Source of the DNA: Prescottella sp. R16 | Lineage (GTDB): Bacteria; Actinomycetota; Actinomycetes; Mycobacteriales; Mycobacteriaceae | Assembly (NCBI RefSeq): GCF_030656875.1 | Contig: NZ_CP130943.1 | Location: 992,001-1,056,000 of the forward strand | Length of the DNA stretch: 64,000 bases | Direction: 5' to 3' | Shown here: piece by piece, positions 1-8,310 of the stretch | How positions within the stretch are numbered: the first letter of the stretch is position 1 | How the letters are laid out: every line of letters begins with the position of its first letter | Position numbers and translations under genes: made by a program | The notes under the pieces: generated by a model | Told to the model about the DNA's origin: nothing | What the model saw: the letters and a program-made list of their open reading frames with translations, nothing else | Database searches by the model: none

Positions 1-1081
1 CCCCGGCCAGAGTGGCCCACCGCCGGGCGGTCCCCGAGTTGGACCAGCCGTCGACGGCGGCCGTCGGCGCCCAGTACTCGTCCACGTCGGTGGCCGGTGC
101 GGGGTCGGGGAGGCCGGACGCGATCAGTCCGGCGCCTGCGAGCAGTTCGAGCAACAGCCCGATCCGGGTCTCGTCGATACCGGTGCTCTTCGCCAGCCGG
201 CGCAGTTCCCGAACCCCCAGACCGCCGGCCTTGAGCGTCGGCGCCGGTGCGTCGCCGAGCACGGCGATCAGGTCCTCGCAGTGCCGCACCAGTTCCAGCG
301 CCTCGCCGGCGGCGGCCGCGTTGATCTCCGCCGGTTCACGGACACGGCCCGTCAGCGACGGTGGTGTCGGCGCGGTGGGGTCGTGGACGACCTCGCCGCG
401 CAGCACCTGCCCCACGGACGTCGGCAACTCCACGGTCTCGGCGTCGATCCAGTGCAGCAGACCTCGGGCGAGGAGCCGCTGCACCGGCCGCTCGGGGGAC
501 GTGCCGGGGGCAGCGTCGCGGGTGCGTCCGACGGGTGACGACCGCGCGAGCGTCGACAACAGTTCCCGTTCGGCCGGCTCGATGTCGTCGAGGGCGGCCC
601 GGATCTCGTCCTCGCCGAGGGCGTCCGACGCCGTCTCCGCCCGCCCGACACGCCACGGGATCGCCTCGGCAGCGGCCGGAACGATCCGCAGGTGCTCGTC
701 GTCACCCCACACCAGCGCGAGCGCCCGCAGCCGGGTGAGGGCCTTGTCGACGGACCGCTTCGGGGCGCGGCCGGTGAACGCGCCGGACACCGTCGTCCGC
801 GGCACCGGCGTCCGGTCGGCGTGCGCGAGCGTGAGCACCTCGAGAACCCCGAACTCGAGGGTGTCGAGGGTGTCGGCGGCGCGCAGTACCGACGCCCGCT
901 GCTCGGCCCGCCCGGCCAGCACCGCGCACGTCGCCGGCGGGGGTACCGCCAGGTCGGGTCGCAGCCGCAGCAGCGTGGCGAGGTCGGCGTCCTTGCGGCC
1001 GGTGAGCCAGTCGGTGAGGGTCGCGGTCACCGCGGGTCCGGTGGTGTCGGGAGTGTCCGCTGTGCCATGAGGAGAGATCAT
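1..1081 (-). CDS. Helicase-associated-domain protein (Rv0862c-like), C-terminus off the window
   Basis: The reading frame is open from an ATG at 1081 to the window edge (about 360 codons), so the C-terminus is missing. The N-terminus begins MISPHGTADTPDTTG and continues into TATLTDWLTGRKDADLATLL, the start I associate with actinobacterial 'helicase-associated domain' proteins encoded beside the XPB helicase. The visible part is Leu/Ala/Arg-rich with winged-helix-like segments. A later GTG (1030) is the alternative start, but the upstream ATG keeps the usual N-terminus. No clear ribosome binding site is seen, so the mRNA may be leaderless. Its role is unknown; an accessory role to XPB in DNA repair is inference from neighbourhood. 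The family call is fairly safe. Confidence 0.75.
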   Translation of the reverse strand, partial: MISPHGTADTPDTTGPAVTATLTDWLTGRKDADLATLLRLRPDLAVPPPATCAVLAGRAEQRASVLRAADTLDTLEFGVLEVLTLAHADRTPVPRTTVSGAFTGRAPKRSVDKALTRLRALALVWGDDEHLRIVPAAAEAIPWRVGRAETASDALGEDEIRAALDDIEPAERELLSTLARSSPVGRTRDAAPGTSPERPVQRLLARGLLHWIDAETVELPTSVGQVLRGEVVHDPTAPTPPSLTGRVREPAEINAAAAGEALELVRHCEDLIAVLGDAPAPTLKAGGLGVRELRRLAKSTGIDETRIGLLLELLAGAGLIASGLPDPAPATDVDEYWAPTAAVDGWSNSGTARRWATLAG

Positions 1082-1133
1082 CGCCTATGAGATTAGTGAC
1101 CTGGGCTGTACCACGGCGCCGGCTCCTGCCAAG

Positions 1134-1331
1134 ATGGGCGACGTGGCTAACAATTCGAAGAAGCACTATGTCGATCCAGGGTGGCCGGACGTTGCGGACG
1201 GTGACCACGCGGTGACCGAACTGTCGTCCAGCCGTGCAGGCAACCTCTCGCCGTTCGGTGAGGAGACGGAGTTCCCGCTGCCGGTGGAATCCCTGCCTTA
1301 CGTGCATCCGCACACCGTGATCAACCGCTGA
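1134..1331 (+). CDS. Small conserved hypothetical protein (Rv0863-like position)
   Basis: A 65-residue hydrophilic protein with no membrane segment, divergent from the helicase-associated gene and ending just before a strong hairpin. It contains HYVDPGWPDV and a C-terminus rich in Pro, Glu and Val. I recognise no domain. A GTG nine bases downstream of the ATG is an equally good start. The position, divergent from an Rv0862c-like gene and upstream of rpfA, matches small ORF Rv0863 of M. tuberculosis as I recall it. The correct frame is supported by its placement between a promoter-sized gap and a terminator. Confidence 0.6.
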   Translation: MGDVANNSKKHYVDPGWPDVADGDHAVTELSSSRAGNLSPFGEETEFPLPVESLPYVHPHTVINR

Positions 1332-1346
1332 CGCGCACACGACGCG

Positions 1347-1382
1347 AAGAGGGCCCCTCACCTTTCGGTGAGGGGCCCTCTT
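1347..1382. terminator. Bidirectional hairpin terminator
   Basis: Perfect 16-bp stem with a TTTC loop: arms begin AAGAGGGCCC and end GGGCCCTCTT. It lies between convergent genes (the small ORF and rpfA), and the terminal TT/AA on each side would serve both. Confidence 0.9.
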
Positions 1383-1401
1383 CCACGTCTGACGTGGTGG
1401 T

Positions 1402-2479
<1,078 letters not shown>

Positions 2480-2872
2480 TCACAGGGCGATGTCGCGGCG
2501 ATCGACGTCGACGATGTCCTTGCCGAGTGGCATCAGCGAGATCGGGATCATCTTCAGGTTCGCGATCGCGAGGGGGATACCGATGATCGTGATCGCCATC
2601 GCGATCGCCGACACGATGTGCCCGATCGCGAGCCAGATCCCCGCCAGGATCAACCAGATCACGTTGCCGATCAGTGAGCCGACACCGGCGGTGGGCTTGT
2701 CGACGACGGTCTTCCCGAACGGCCACAGCGCGTAGACGCCGATCCGGAACGAGGCGATCCCGAACGGAATCGTGACGATCAGGATGCACATCAGTACGCC
2801 GGCCACGAAATAGCCCAGTGCCAGCCACAGCCCGCCGAAGATCAGCCAGATGATGTTGAGCAGGATTCGCAC
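2480..2872 (-). CDS. yccF: YccF-domain inner membrane protein
   Basis: A 130-residue membrane protein made of two similar halves, each with a hydrophobic hairpin: IIWLIFGGLWLALGYFVAG near residues 7-25 and VIWLILAGIWLAIGHIVSA near residues 72-90, each followed by a second hydrophobic segment and a Gly/Pro turn (IPFGI, IPLAI). This is the tandem YccF (DUF307) pattern; function is unknown. The start is GTG, preceded on the minus strand by AGGAAC. It corresponds to Rv0870c by position. The small membrane gene upstream on the same strand may share its transcript. Confidence 0.88.
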   Translation of the reverse strand: MRILLNIIWLIFGGLWLALGYFVAGVLMCILIVTIPFGIASFRIGVYALWPFGKTVVDKPTAGVGSLIGNVIWLILAGIWLAIGHIVSAIAMAITIIGIPLAIANLKMIPISLMPLGKDIVDVDRRDIAL

Positions 2873-2911
2873 GGATGTTCCTTTCGGAAGCGGCTCGTCG
2901 GCTCCGGTGTC

Positions 2912-3142
2912 TCAGTGACTCCGGCGTCCGGACCGGAGCGCGTAGGCGACGGCCAGGACGAAGCCGAGCGGGCACGCGAGGGTGAGGAGGTAGAGGGCGA
3001 GGCCGGGATCGCCCTCGGACAGCGAATGCACGAAGAACACCGTGACGATTGCCGCGATACCGACGAAGAAGCAGGCGAGGGCGGCGTAGAACAGGCCCTT
3101 GCCGGTGTTGTCGGAGTCGTTGCGCTGCGATTCGTTCGTCAC
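2912..3142 (-). CDS. Small two-helix membrane protein
   Basis: A 76-residue protein of unknown family with a polar N-terminus (NESQRNDSDN), two membrane helices at about residues 17-37 and 49-69, and a basic tail. The start is GTG. It sits 39 bases upstream of yccF on the same strand and is probably co-transcribed. High hydrophobicity, clear topology and tight spacing suggest it is real. Confidence 0.6.
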   Translation of the reverse strand: MTNESQRNDSDNTGKGLFYAALACFFVGIAAIVTVFFVHSLSEGDPGLALYLLTLACPLGFVLAVAYALRSGRRSH

Positions 3143-3168
3143 GGTGTCAACGGTAGGCCACGGACGGT

Positions 3169-3223
3169 GAACGGGCGGTTGCCGGGCACGGCACTCGGCC
3201 GATGCCCGGGCAACCGCCCGTTC
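3169..3223 (-). terminator. Terminator of the SipW-type operon
   Basis: Long hairpin 10 bases past the stop of the last gene in the 7917-3233 operon. The arms, GAACGGGCGGTTGCC and its complement, pair over 15 bases and continue through GGGCA after a one-base bulge, closing a loop of about 14 bases. There is no clear U tract. Confidence 0.75.
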
Positions 3224-3232
3224 GGGGTGCGG

Positions 3233-3811
3233 TCAGGGCAGGGATTGTTCGAGGCGGACCGTGATGTCGTCGAAGTTCGCCGAATCGGACTGGGCGACCT
3301 TCCCGGAGGTCTGCGGATCGAACGTGAAACTGGCGGTCACGTCGACGGTCTTGCCGTCGTAGCTCCGGTCCAGGACGGCCGGGACCGGAGTCCCGTCGAT
3401 CTGCGCGGTCACCTGCGGCTGCAGCCTCCCGGTCAGCTGCCCACCACTGGTGAACACGATGTCGTCGACGGTGAGGAGGGCCTTCGTATAGGTGCCGGTG
3501 AGCGTGATCCGATAGCTGCCCGAGTAGGTGAGGACGTCACCCGGGACGATCCGGAACGACGCGATGTCGATCGGCCCGTTCCGGTCCTTCCAGGCGGGGG
3601 TGGTGACCTCGGTGATCGACCCCGAACCGCCGCCCCCCGGCGTGGTCGTCGGCGGGACGGTCGTGGTCGGCGGGGCCGTCGAGGTGGAGCCGCCGCTGCT
3701 GCCTGCGCTCCCACTGCCGAGGCTGCCGAAGTCGCATGCGGTCAGCGTCAGGGTGGAGCCCAGTGCCAGTGCGGCGACCGCGACCTTGAAGGTCCTGGGG
3801 TGTGTCGTCAT
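3233..3811 (-). CDS. Lipoprotein paralogue of the SipW-cluster major exported protein
   Basis: A 192-residue exported lipoprotein. The signal ends in LTLTAC with lipid-modified Cys26, followed by a Ser/Gly/Thr/Pro linker (residues 30-65) and a beta-rich domain. That domain matches the first protein of the operon: here GPIDIASFRIVPGDVLTY and near the end NFDDITVRLEQS; there GPIGSIDDYRIVPGETLTY and LGDISLNLQQ. It therefore looks like a membrane-anchored member of the same family that uses signal peptidase II rather than the SipW-type enzymes. It follows the mucin-like gene by 50 bases and is the last gene before the hairpin. A role as cell-surface anchor or nucleator for polymerised exported protein is inference by analogy with the TapA/TasA system. 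Confidence 0.72.
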   Translation of the reverse strand: MTTHPRTFKVAVAALALGSTLTLTACDFGSLGSGSAGSSGGSTSTAPPTTTVPPTTTPGGGGSGSITEVTTPAWKDRNGPIDIASFRIVPGDVLTYSGSYRITLTGTYTKALLTVDDIVFTSGGQLTGRLQPQVTAQIDGTPVPAVLDRSYDGKTVDVTASFTFDPQTSGKVAQSDSANFDDITVRLEQSLP

Positions 3812-3861
3812 TCGGTGTGTCTTCCGTTCCCTTCGAGCGACATGCCTCGATGTCGACGATG

Positions 3862-5031
3862 TCATTCGGTCAGGGCAGAGTCGGCGGTCGGCGCGGTGCC
3901 GTCCGGCGTGGTGTCGGCCGGTGTGGTGTCGTCCGACGCGGCCTCTCCGGACGGTGTGTCGACGGCGGTCTTCGTCCACGACGAACCCGCCACCCGGTAC
4001 CGCTTTCCGCCGTCCGTGATCCACAACGTGTCGGACGACTCGTCCCACTCGTACGTCGCCGAAGCGGACACGGAAATACGCTGCAGCTCATCACCGCTCG
4101 CGTCCACGATCGCGATCGCGGTCTCCGAGTCGGGGGACTGCACCAGCATCGCCGTGTAGCCGGACGGAGACTTCTGCGCGGTGCCGAGCGGAGTCTCGGA
4201 CAGAGTGGTCGACGGGGCCGTCGTGGTGGTGGTCGACGGGGCCGTCGTGGTGGTGGTCGACGGGGCCGTCGTGGTGGTGGTCGACGGGGCCGTGGTGGTG
4301 GTCGACGACGGGGTGGTCGTGGTCGAGGTTGTGGTCTCGGCGGACGTCGTCGTTTTCGCGGTTGTCGGTACTGGGTCCGGGCTCGACGGTGTGACATTTT
4401 CAGGTGTCACGGCCGACGGTTGGTCGGCGGACCTCAGCAGATTGCTGTCGCTACCTGCGGCCAGCACGTTGCCGGTAACTGCGCTTTGACACCAGACATT
4501 CCACGTTGCGCCGCCACGTCGTGCGCGGTATCCGCGCCAGCCTTCGGACTTCTCGTTGGTGTAGCGGTTGACGGTGTGAACCTGTGCGATGTAGTCCTGG
4601 GTTCCGCCGTACTGGGTGTCGTCGCTGGTCACGGCACTGAGGATCTGCCCGCCGGTGGCAAATCCGACACCGGGATCCTTGTCCCACCCGGTGTACGGCG
4701 TGCTACTGCCTTCCTTGTAGACGTCGACGCGGTATTTGTATGCGGGCCCCAGATGGTTCCATCTCAGCTGGGCGTCCTGGCTGCCGGTGCCGACACCGAT
4801 CGTTGTGCAGTCGACTTTGGCTACTTCCGGCAGCACGTTCCCCGCCACGGTCAGCGCACCACTGGTCGCCTGCGCGGTGTCCTGGAAGGCGGCGCTGGTC
4901 GGGCTGGCCTGGGAGAGCCCGAACACCGACAGTGCGACGGCACTTGCGGCGAGGGCGGGGCGGGTGGCCTTCCAGGTGAGGTGCCGTGACCGTCGTGGCT
5001 GTTCGGGTTCGGGTGAGAGCGGAGTGGTCAC
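3862..5031 (-). CDS. SipW-type signal peptide protein with Thr-rich stalk
   Basis: A 389-residue exported protein starting at a GTG whose bases overlap the upstream peptidase stop (GTGA). After a basic N-terminus, the hydrophobic stretch at residues 26-48 runs into SPTSAAFQDTAQATSGALTV, the (A)F-x-DT pattern of SipW-dependent signals. Residues about 80-185 form a fibronectin-III-like beta domain (LRWNHLGPAYKYRVDVY) with Cys75 and Cys181. Residues 222-277 are a Thr/Ser/Pro stalk built of APSTTTTT repeats. Residues 288-350 form a second small beta domain, and the tail is acidic and Thr-rich. Stalk length is encoded by tandem 24-bp repeats and could vary between strains. A surface or matrix protein is likely; the function is unknown. 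Confidence 0.72.
   Translation of the reverse strand: MTTPLSPEPEQPRRSRHLTWKATRPALAASAVALSVFGLSQASPTSAAFQDTAQATSGALTVAGNVLPEVAKVDCTTIGVGTGSQDAQLRWNHLGPAYKYRVDVYKEGSSTPYTGWDKDPGVGFATGGQILSAVTSDDTQYGGTQDYIAQVHTVNRYTNEKSEGWRGYRARRGGATWNVWCQSAVTGNVLAAGSDSNLLRSADQPSAVTPENVTPSSPDPVPTTAKTTTSAETTTSTTTTPSSTTTTAPSTTTTTAPSTTTTTAPSTTTTTAPSTTLSETPLGTAQKSPSGYTAMLVQSPDSETAIAIVDASGDELQRISVSASATYEWDESSDTLWITDGGKRYRVAGSSWTKTAVDTPSGEAASDDTTPADTTPDGTAPTADSALTE
4208..4306 (-). repeat. 24-bp in-frame tandem repeat
   Basis: Four near-identical units beginning GTCGACGGGGCC at 4208, 4232, 4256 and 4280, plus a degenerate fifth at 4301. They encode the APSTTTTT stalk of the host protein, and copy changes would alter length without breaking frame. 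Confidence 0.92.
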
Positions 5032-5600
5032 GGCGTCTGGGTCCTTCCCCCATGCGGAATGTCGTTGTCCGGGGCGGTGTTCGGTGGATCGTCGTCGCGG
5101 CGCCCGGACGGCTTCGCGACGAGCATGAGCAGCACCCCGACGAAGACGCCGCCGAGGAACACGGCCGTCGAACTCGACAACCATGCGGCGACGTAGCCGA
5201 GGCGGGGAACGCTCCAGAAGACGCGGTCCGCCTCGGTGATCGCATACGGTTCGACGTCCGGGGCGTTGTTGGCGTCGCCCTTCAACACGACCGTGACGGC
5301 ATCGCCACCGGCCGGCTGAATGTCGTACACGCGATGCGTGATTCGGGTGCCGTACGCGTTTTCCACGCTGATCACATCGCCGACCGACAGGTCGTCGGCC
5401 GGTACGGTCCTCGCGAGCGCGAGTGATCCGGTGGTGATCTCCGGTGCCATCGACCCCGACCGGAAGATCAGCGGTTCGACGTGGAACAGCAGCCCTGCGA
5501 CCGTCGCCACGATGCAGATCAGTCCCGCGATCGCCCCGACGGTCAGGGCGGTCTCGCGGACCCGGTGTGCGCCGGACGATCGGGTCTTCGGGGCGGTCAT
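5028..5600 (-). CDS. SipW-type signal peptidase I (second copy)
   Basis: A 190-residue membrane signal peptidase of the S26B (SipW/ER-type) family. An N-terminal helix (residues about 18-40) is followed by the nucleophile box FRSGSMAPEITTGS (Ser50), the general-base box YGTRITHRVYDI (His89 in place of the lysine of ordinary LepB), the KGDANNAPD box and a C-terminal helix (140-162). A GTG twelve bases upstream is an alternative start. Its stop overlaps the start of the Thr-rich substrate gene and its start follows the preceding substrate gene closely, so it is probably dedicated to these substrates. It acts at the membrane, cutting on the outer face. Confidence 0.87.
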   Translation of the reverse strand: MTAPKTRSSGAHRVRETALTVGAIAGLICIVATVAGLLFHVEPLIFRSGSMAPEITTGSLALARTVPADDLSVGDVISVENAYGTRITHRVYDIQPAGGDAVTVVLKGDANNAPDVEPYAITEADRVFWSVPRLGYVAAWLSSSTAVFLGGVFVGVLLMLVAKPSGRRDDDPPNTAPDNDIPHGGRTQTP

Positions 5601-5622
5601 GGTGGGTGCCACGTCCGATCGA

Positions 5623-6213
5623 CTACTGCGAGGTGGCGGTGACGGTGAACGTCACGCCGATCGACTTGCCCTGCATGGCCTTCGTCAAACTGTTTCCGGC
5701 GGTGGCGCGCACGCAGAGGGTGTCGGTTGCGCCGGCCTCGACGGGCCCACGATCGGTGACGACCGTCCGTGTCGCAGAGAGATCGCCACTGCCGAGGGCG
5801 GGGCCCGTGCACGTGCTGCCCGCATACACGCCGACCGTGATCTGACCGGCCACACCGGCGTCGCCGCTCGCCTGCGCCGTCATTCCGTAGGCGAAGGCCA
5901 TGTCGCCGGTGTTCTGCACCGGCAGAACGGCATCCACGAAGGATCCCGGGAGCAGTCCGCTCTTGGTCAGGTCGCTGAACGGGAAGTTCTTGCTCGCCTG
6001 CCCGGACGGTCCGAGCTGCACCTCGATCGCGGTGGTGCGGAACGTCCCGGACGTCGCGGTGACGCTGGTGCTCCACGAGGCCATCGTGCCCACCGATCCG
6101 AGGCCGAGGACGATACCGAGAGACAGGGCGGCCCGGACCCGGCCACCACCGAGGACCCGGCGCACGCGTGTGCCGACACGCGGAGGGGAGGTCGAGATCT
6201 CGTCGCGAGACAT
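5623..6213 (-). CDS. SipW-dependent signal peptide protein
   Basis: A 196-residue exported beta-rich protein. A basic N-terminus (RVGTRVRRV) precedes a hydrophobic stretch (residues 28-45) and then TMASWSTSVTATSGTF, the aromatic-S/T-x-S motif of SipW substrates near residue 47. The mature part carries the family phrase LPVQNTGDMAFAYGMTAQ and a Cys pair (STCTGP, DTLCVRAT) that also occurs in the neighbouring 178-residue protein (STVLCLRG), so the two look like paralogues. It lies between the two peptidase genes with gaps of 13 and 22 bases. No individual function can be assigned; a secreted matrix or fibre component is the analogy with TasA/camelysin. Confidence 0.75.
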   Translation of the reverse strand: MSRDEISTSPPRVGTRVRRVLGGGRVRAALSLGIVLGLGSVGTMASWSTSVTATSGTFRTTAIEVQLGPSGQASKNFPFSDLTKSGLLPGSFVDAVLPVQNTGDMAFAYGMTAQASGDAGVAGQITVGVYAGSTCTGPALGSGDLSATRTVVTDRGPVEAGATDTLCVRATAGNSLTKAMQGKSIGVTFTVTATSQ

Positions 6214-6226
6214 GAAGGGGTCCTTC

Positions 6227-6859
6227 TTACTTCGAAGTTGTCGAGGAATCGGCGTCGATCACGGGAAACACGTCCGTGGCGTCGTCGTCCGATGAGGTCT
6301 GCGTGCGGCGCTGCCGACGCTTGTCCTGGCCGGACCCGACGAACATCGTCACCGCATAGATCACGAGCCCGCCGACGACCACCATGAGGAGGGTCGAACG
6401 CTGCTGACCGGAAATGATGTTGTTGACATACCCGACGTACGGCACCGCGTACCAGACCTTGCCGCGGACCTGCTCGGGAACGACAGGCCGCTCGTCGGGG
6501 GCCGGGTTGGCGTCACCCTGGGTGGTGAACCGCAGCTCGCCCTTCGCCGAATACTGCACCGCGGTGATGCGGTGCGTGACGACGTCGACCTTGCCGGACT
6601 CCCACTGGAACGTGACGACATCGCCGACCCCGAGCGTCCCGGCGTCCACCGGTTCGACGACGACGAGCGTGCCCGGCGGATACGTCGGCTCCATCGACCC
6701 GGTCAGCACCGTGTACGGCGTCGAACCCGTCAGGCGCGGAACGACGATCGTCGCCGCCAGGAACCCCACCATCGCGATGAGCAGAACCCACGACACGACC
6801 GACTTGACCCACCACCATGCGGTGGTCGGCTCGTCGGTGGGGGTGGTGGTACGACGCAC
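6227..6859 (-). CDS. SipW-type signal peptidase I (first copy)
   Basis: A 210-residue S26B-family signal peptidase. Residues 14-39 form a membrane helix (WWWVKSVVSWVLLIAMVGF). The catalytic serine is Ser55 in VLTGSMEPTYPPG, the base is His96 in VVTHRITA, and Asp117 lies in TQGDANPAPD. A second helix spans about 157-174 and is followed by a charged tail. It has Ser/His rather than Ser/Lys. It shares only the catalytic boxes with the second copy, so the two are diverged and may differ in substrate choice. The GTG start lies 1 base before the stop of the upstream substrate gene on the transcript, implying coupled translation. Confidence 0.88.
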   Translation of the reverse strand: MRRTTTPTDEPTTAWWWVKSVVSWVLLIAMVGFLAATIVVPRLTGSTPYTVLTGSMEPTYPPGTLVVVEPVDAGTLGVGDVVTFQWESGKVDVVTHRITAVQYSAKGELRFTTQGDANPAPDERPVVPEQVRGKVWYAVPYVGYVNNIISGQQRSTLLMVVVGGLVIYAVTMFVGSGQDKRRQRRTQTSSDDDATDVFPVIDADSSTTSK

Positions 6860-6860
6860 G

Positions 6861-7397
6861 TCAGACCTGTGATGCGTCGAACGTGAACGTGGTGGTCGAG
6901 GCGAGACCGCCACCGGCCCCGGTACCGACCGTGCCACGCAGGCACAGCACCGTCGACGCTCCGGCCTGCAGCGCGGGCCGCAGCTCGGTGCTCGCACCGA
7001 TCATGTTCCCGTCGTAGAGCTGGGTCGCCGCGCCTGTCGGATCCCCGGAAGCCGGACAGGCCGACTCGTTCGCGACCTCCCACACCGTCAACGTCAACGG
7101 CAACGCGGCATCGGACTGCGTCACGTTCGTCAACCGGTACCGCGTCGGCACGTCACCGGTGTTCTTCACCGTCAACGGCGTCTGCGAATACCCGCCCACG
7201 GCAAGCCCGGTCTGCCCGAACGAGCCGAGCGTGAAGGACCCGGCACCGACGCCGATATCCAAGGTGCCGGCGGTGATCGTCGCGCCGGGAAGTGTCTCGG
7301 TGTCACTCCACAGGGCGCCGGTCTGCTGGGCAGAAAAGAGAATCAGCCCAACAGCCGGCACCGCTGCGAGAGCCCACCAGCGGTGGTTCTTCGACAA
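6861..7397 (-). CDS. SipW-dependent signal peptide protein
   Basis: A 178-residue exported protein. The signal is short: MSKNHRWW, a hydrophobic run (residues 9-22) and QQTGALWSDTETLPGATITA, a textbook SipW-cognate junction with Trp30-Ser-Asp-Thr. The mature region is predicted mostly beta, with TPLTVKNTGDVPTRYRL resembling the VQNTGD phrase of the 196-residue protein, and one Cys pair (SACPAS, TVLCLRG). It starts 4 bases after the stop of the first gene and abuts the first peptidase. It is a likely substrate of the adjacent peptidase. Confidence 0.78.
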   Translation of the reverse strand: MSKNHRWWALAAVPAVGLILFSAQQTGALWSDTETLPGATITAGTLDIGVGAGSFTLGSFGQTGLAVGGYSQTPLTVKNTGDVPTRYRLTNVTQSDAALPLTLTVWEVANESACPASGDPTGAATQLYDGNMIGASTELRPALQAGASTVLCLRGTVGTGAGGGLASTTTFTFDASQV

Positions 7398-7401
7398 GGT
7401 T

Positions 7402-7917
7402 CTAGCTGGTCGTCTGCTGGAGGTTCAGCGAGATGTCGCCCAGCACAGCCGAGGCGCCCTGATCCGTCAGCCCGGTGACATCCTTGAACTTCACCGGAAC
7501 CGTGACCGTGAGCGTCTGACCGTCGGCGGCGGTCGTGATCGCCCCGGCAGTGACACCGGTACCGGAAACGGCAACCGTGCCGATTTCGAGGCTGTCCGAG
7601 AGGTCTCCGGTTGCGGTGGGCGCGGTTGCGGTGATCGTGGCAGTGAGGTTGTCGCCCTTGACGAGAACCTTCGGGGACACCGTGTAGGTCAGCGTCTCGC
7701 CCGGAACGATGCGGTAGTCGTCGATGCTGCCGATCGGGCCGGCCGCGTTGGACCAGGTGCCGGCCGCGGTGGTGCCGTCGAACTTGAGTTCGCCCGCGGT
7801 GATCGTGCCACCGGTAACGGTCGCGGTGTCGTTCCAGGCGGCAAACGTGCCGGCGCCTCCGGCGAGGAGGAGTGCTGCTGCGCCGGCGGCGATGGCGCCC
7901 TTGGTCTTCTTGTTCAT
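7402..7917 (-). CDS. Alternate-type signal peptide protein, first gene of the SipW operon
   Basis: A 171-residue exported protein beginning MNKKTKGAIA, with a hydrophobic Ala/Leu/Gly core to residue 27 and then FAAWNDTATVTGGTITAGEL, the signature of the actinobacterial 'alternate-type signal peptide' family. The mature domain is all-beta by composition and contains DDYRIVPGETLTYTVSP and, near the C-terminus, LGDISLNLQQ. There are no cysteines. As first gene of a seven-gene transcript and the simplest protein, it is the best candidate for the abundant structural subunit (TasA/camelysin-like). That role is inference; family and export route are well supported. Confidence 0.82.
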   Translation of the reverse strand: MNKKTKGAIAAGAAALLLAGGAGTFAAWNDTATVTGGTITAGELKFDGTTAAGTWSNAAGPIGSIDDYRIVPGETLTYTVSPKVLVKGDNLTATITATAPTATGDLSDSLEIGTVAVSGTGVTAGAITTAADGQTLTVTVPVKFKDVTGLTDQGASAVLGDISLNLQQTTS

Positions 7918-8310
7918 GCGTCGTTCTCGCATTCTTGGGGCCCTGTGGAGGGGGCGCGATGAGGGGGTGCGTCGGACGTGGATCCGTCGGGCACCGGAGA
8001 GGGTGACTCTGCTGTCGGCGCAGCCCCCGCGCTTCGCCGCGTACTTTGTAGCACCCGCGAGGATTGTCCGGTGGAGAAACTGGTCAATTGTCCAGAAGAA
8101 TTTTCGACCCGGATCGGTTCAGCTGCCGTGGTTGTCCGGGTAGGGACTTTCGCCAGGTCTCCTGGTTGCCGAAAACGTTGCAGCCTCGGGTGGTCCACGG
8201 CGGGTACACTGGCCGCATCACGCGTCCCGCCCACTGTGCGGGGCGCGTTGTCTATATCCACGTATGTGCTCGGGTGTCGGGTGCAGCAGTCAGATGAGCG
8301 GGTGAACACG
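7918..8310. promoter_or_regulatory. Divergent promoter region (SipW operon and cold-shock gene)
   Basis: Nearly 400 bases without a supported gene. The centre (about 8060-8180) is clearly AT-richer than the surroundings. TTGTCC recurs at 8064, 8089 and 8133. On the minus strand TTGACC (8087-8082) could be a -35 for the SipW operon. On the plus strand GGGTACACT (8202-8210) is a good extended -10 for the cold-shock gene, which would then have a leader of about 95 bases. Confidence 0.55.
8080..8095. promoter_or_regulatory. Near-perfect dyad upstream of the SipW operon
   Basis: CTGGTCAATTGTCCAG is a 16-base palindrome with one mismatched pair, in the AT-rich part of the gap. It is a candidate operator for the secretion operon. 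No regulator gene is adjacent. Confidence 0.45.

Noticed and set aside
3862..4490. Tandem repeats suggesting a CRISPR array
   Set aside because: Units are contiguous with no spacers and keep one reading frame inside a convincing exported protein.
3170..7917. Prophage or integrative element
   Set aside because: No integrase, tRNA site, flanking repeats or phage genes, and base composition of the genes resembles the surroundings.
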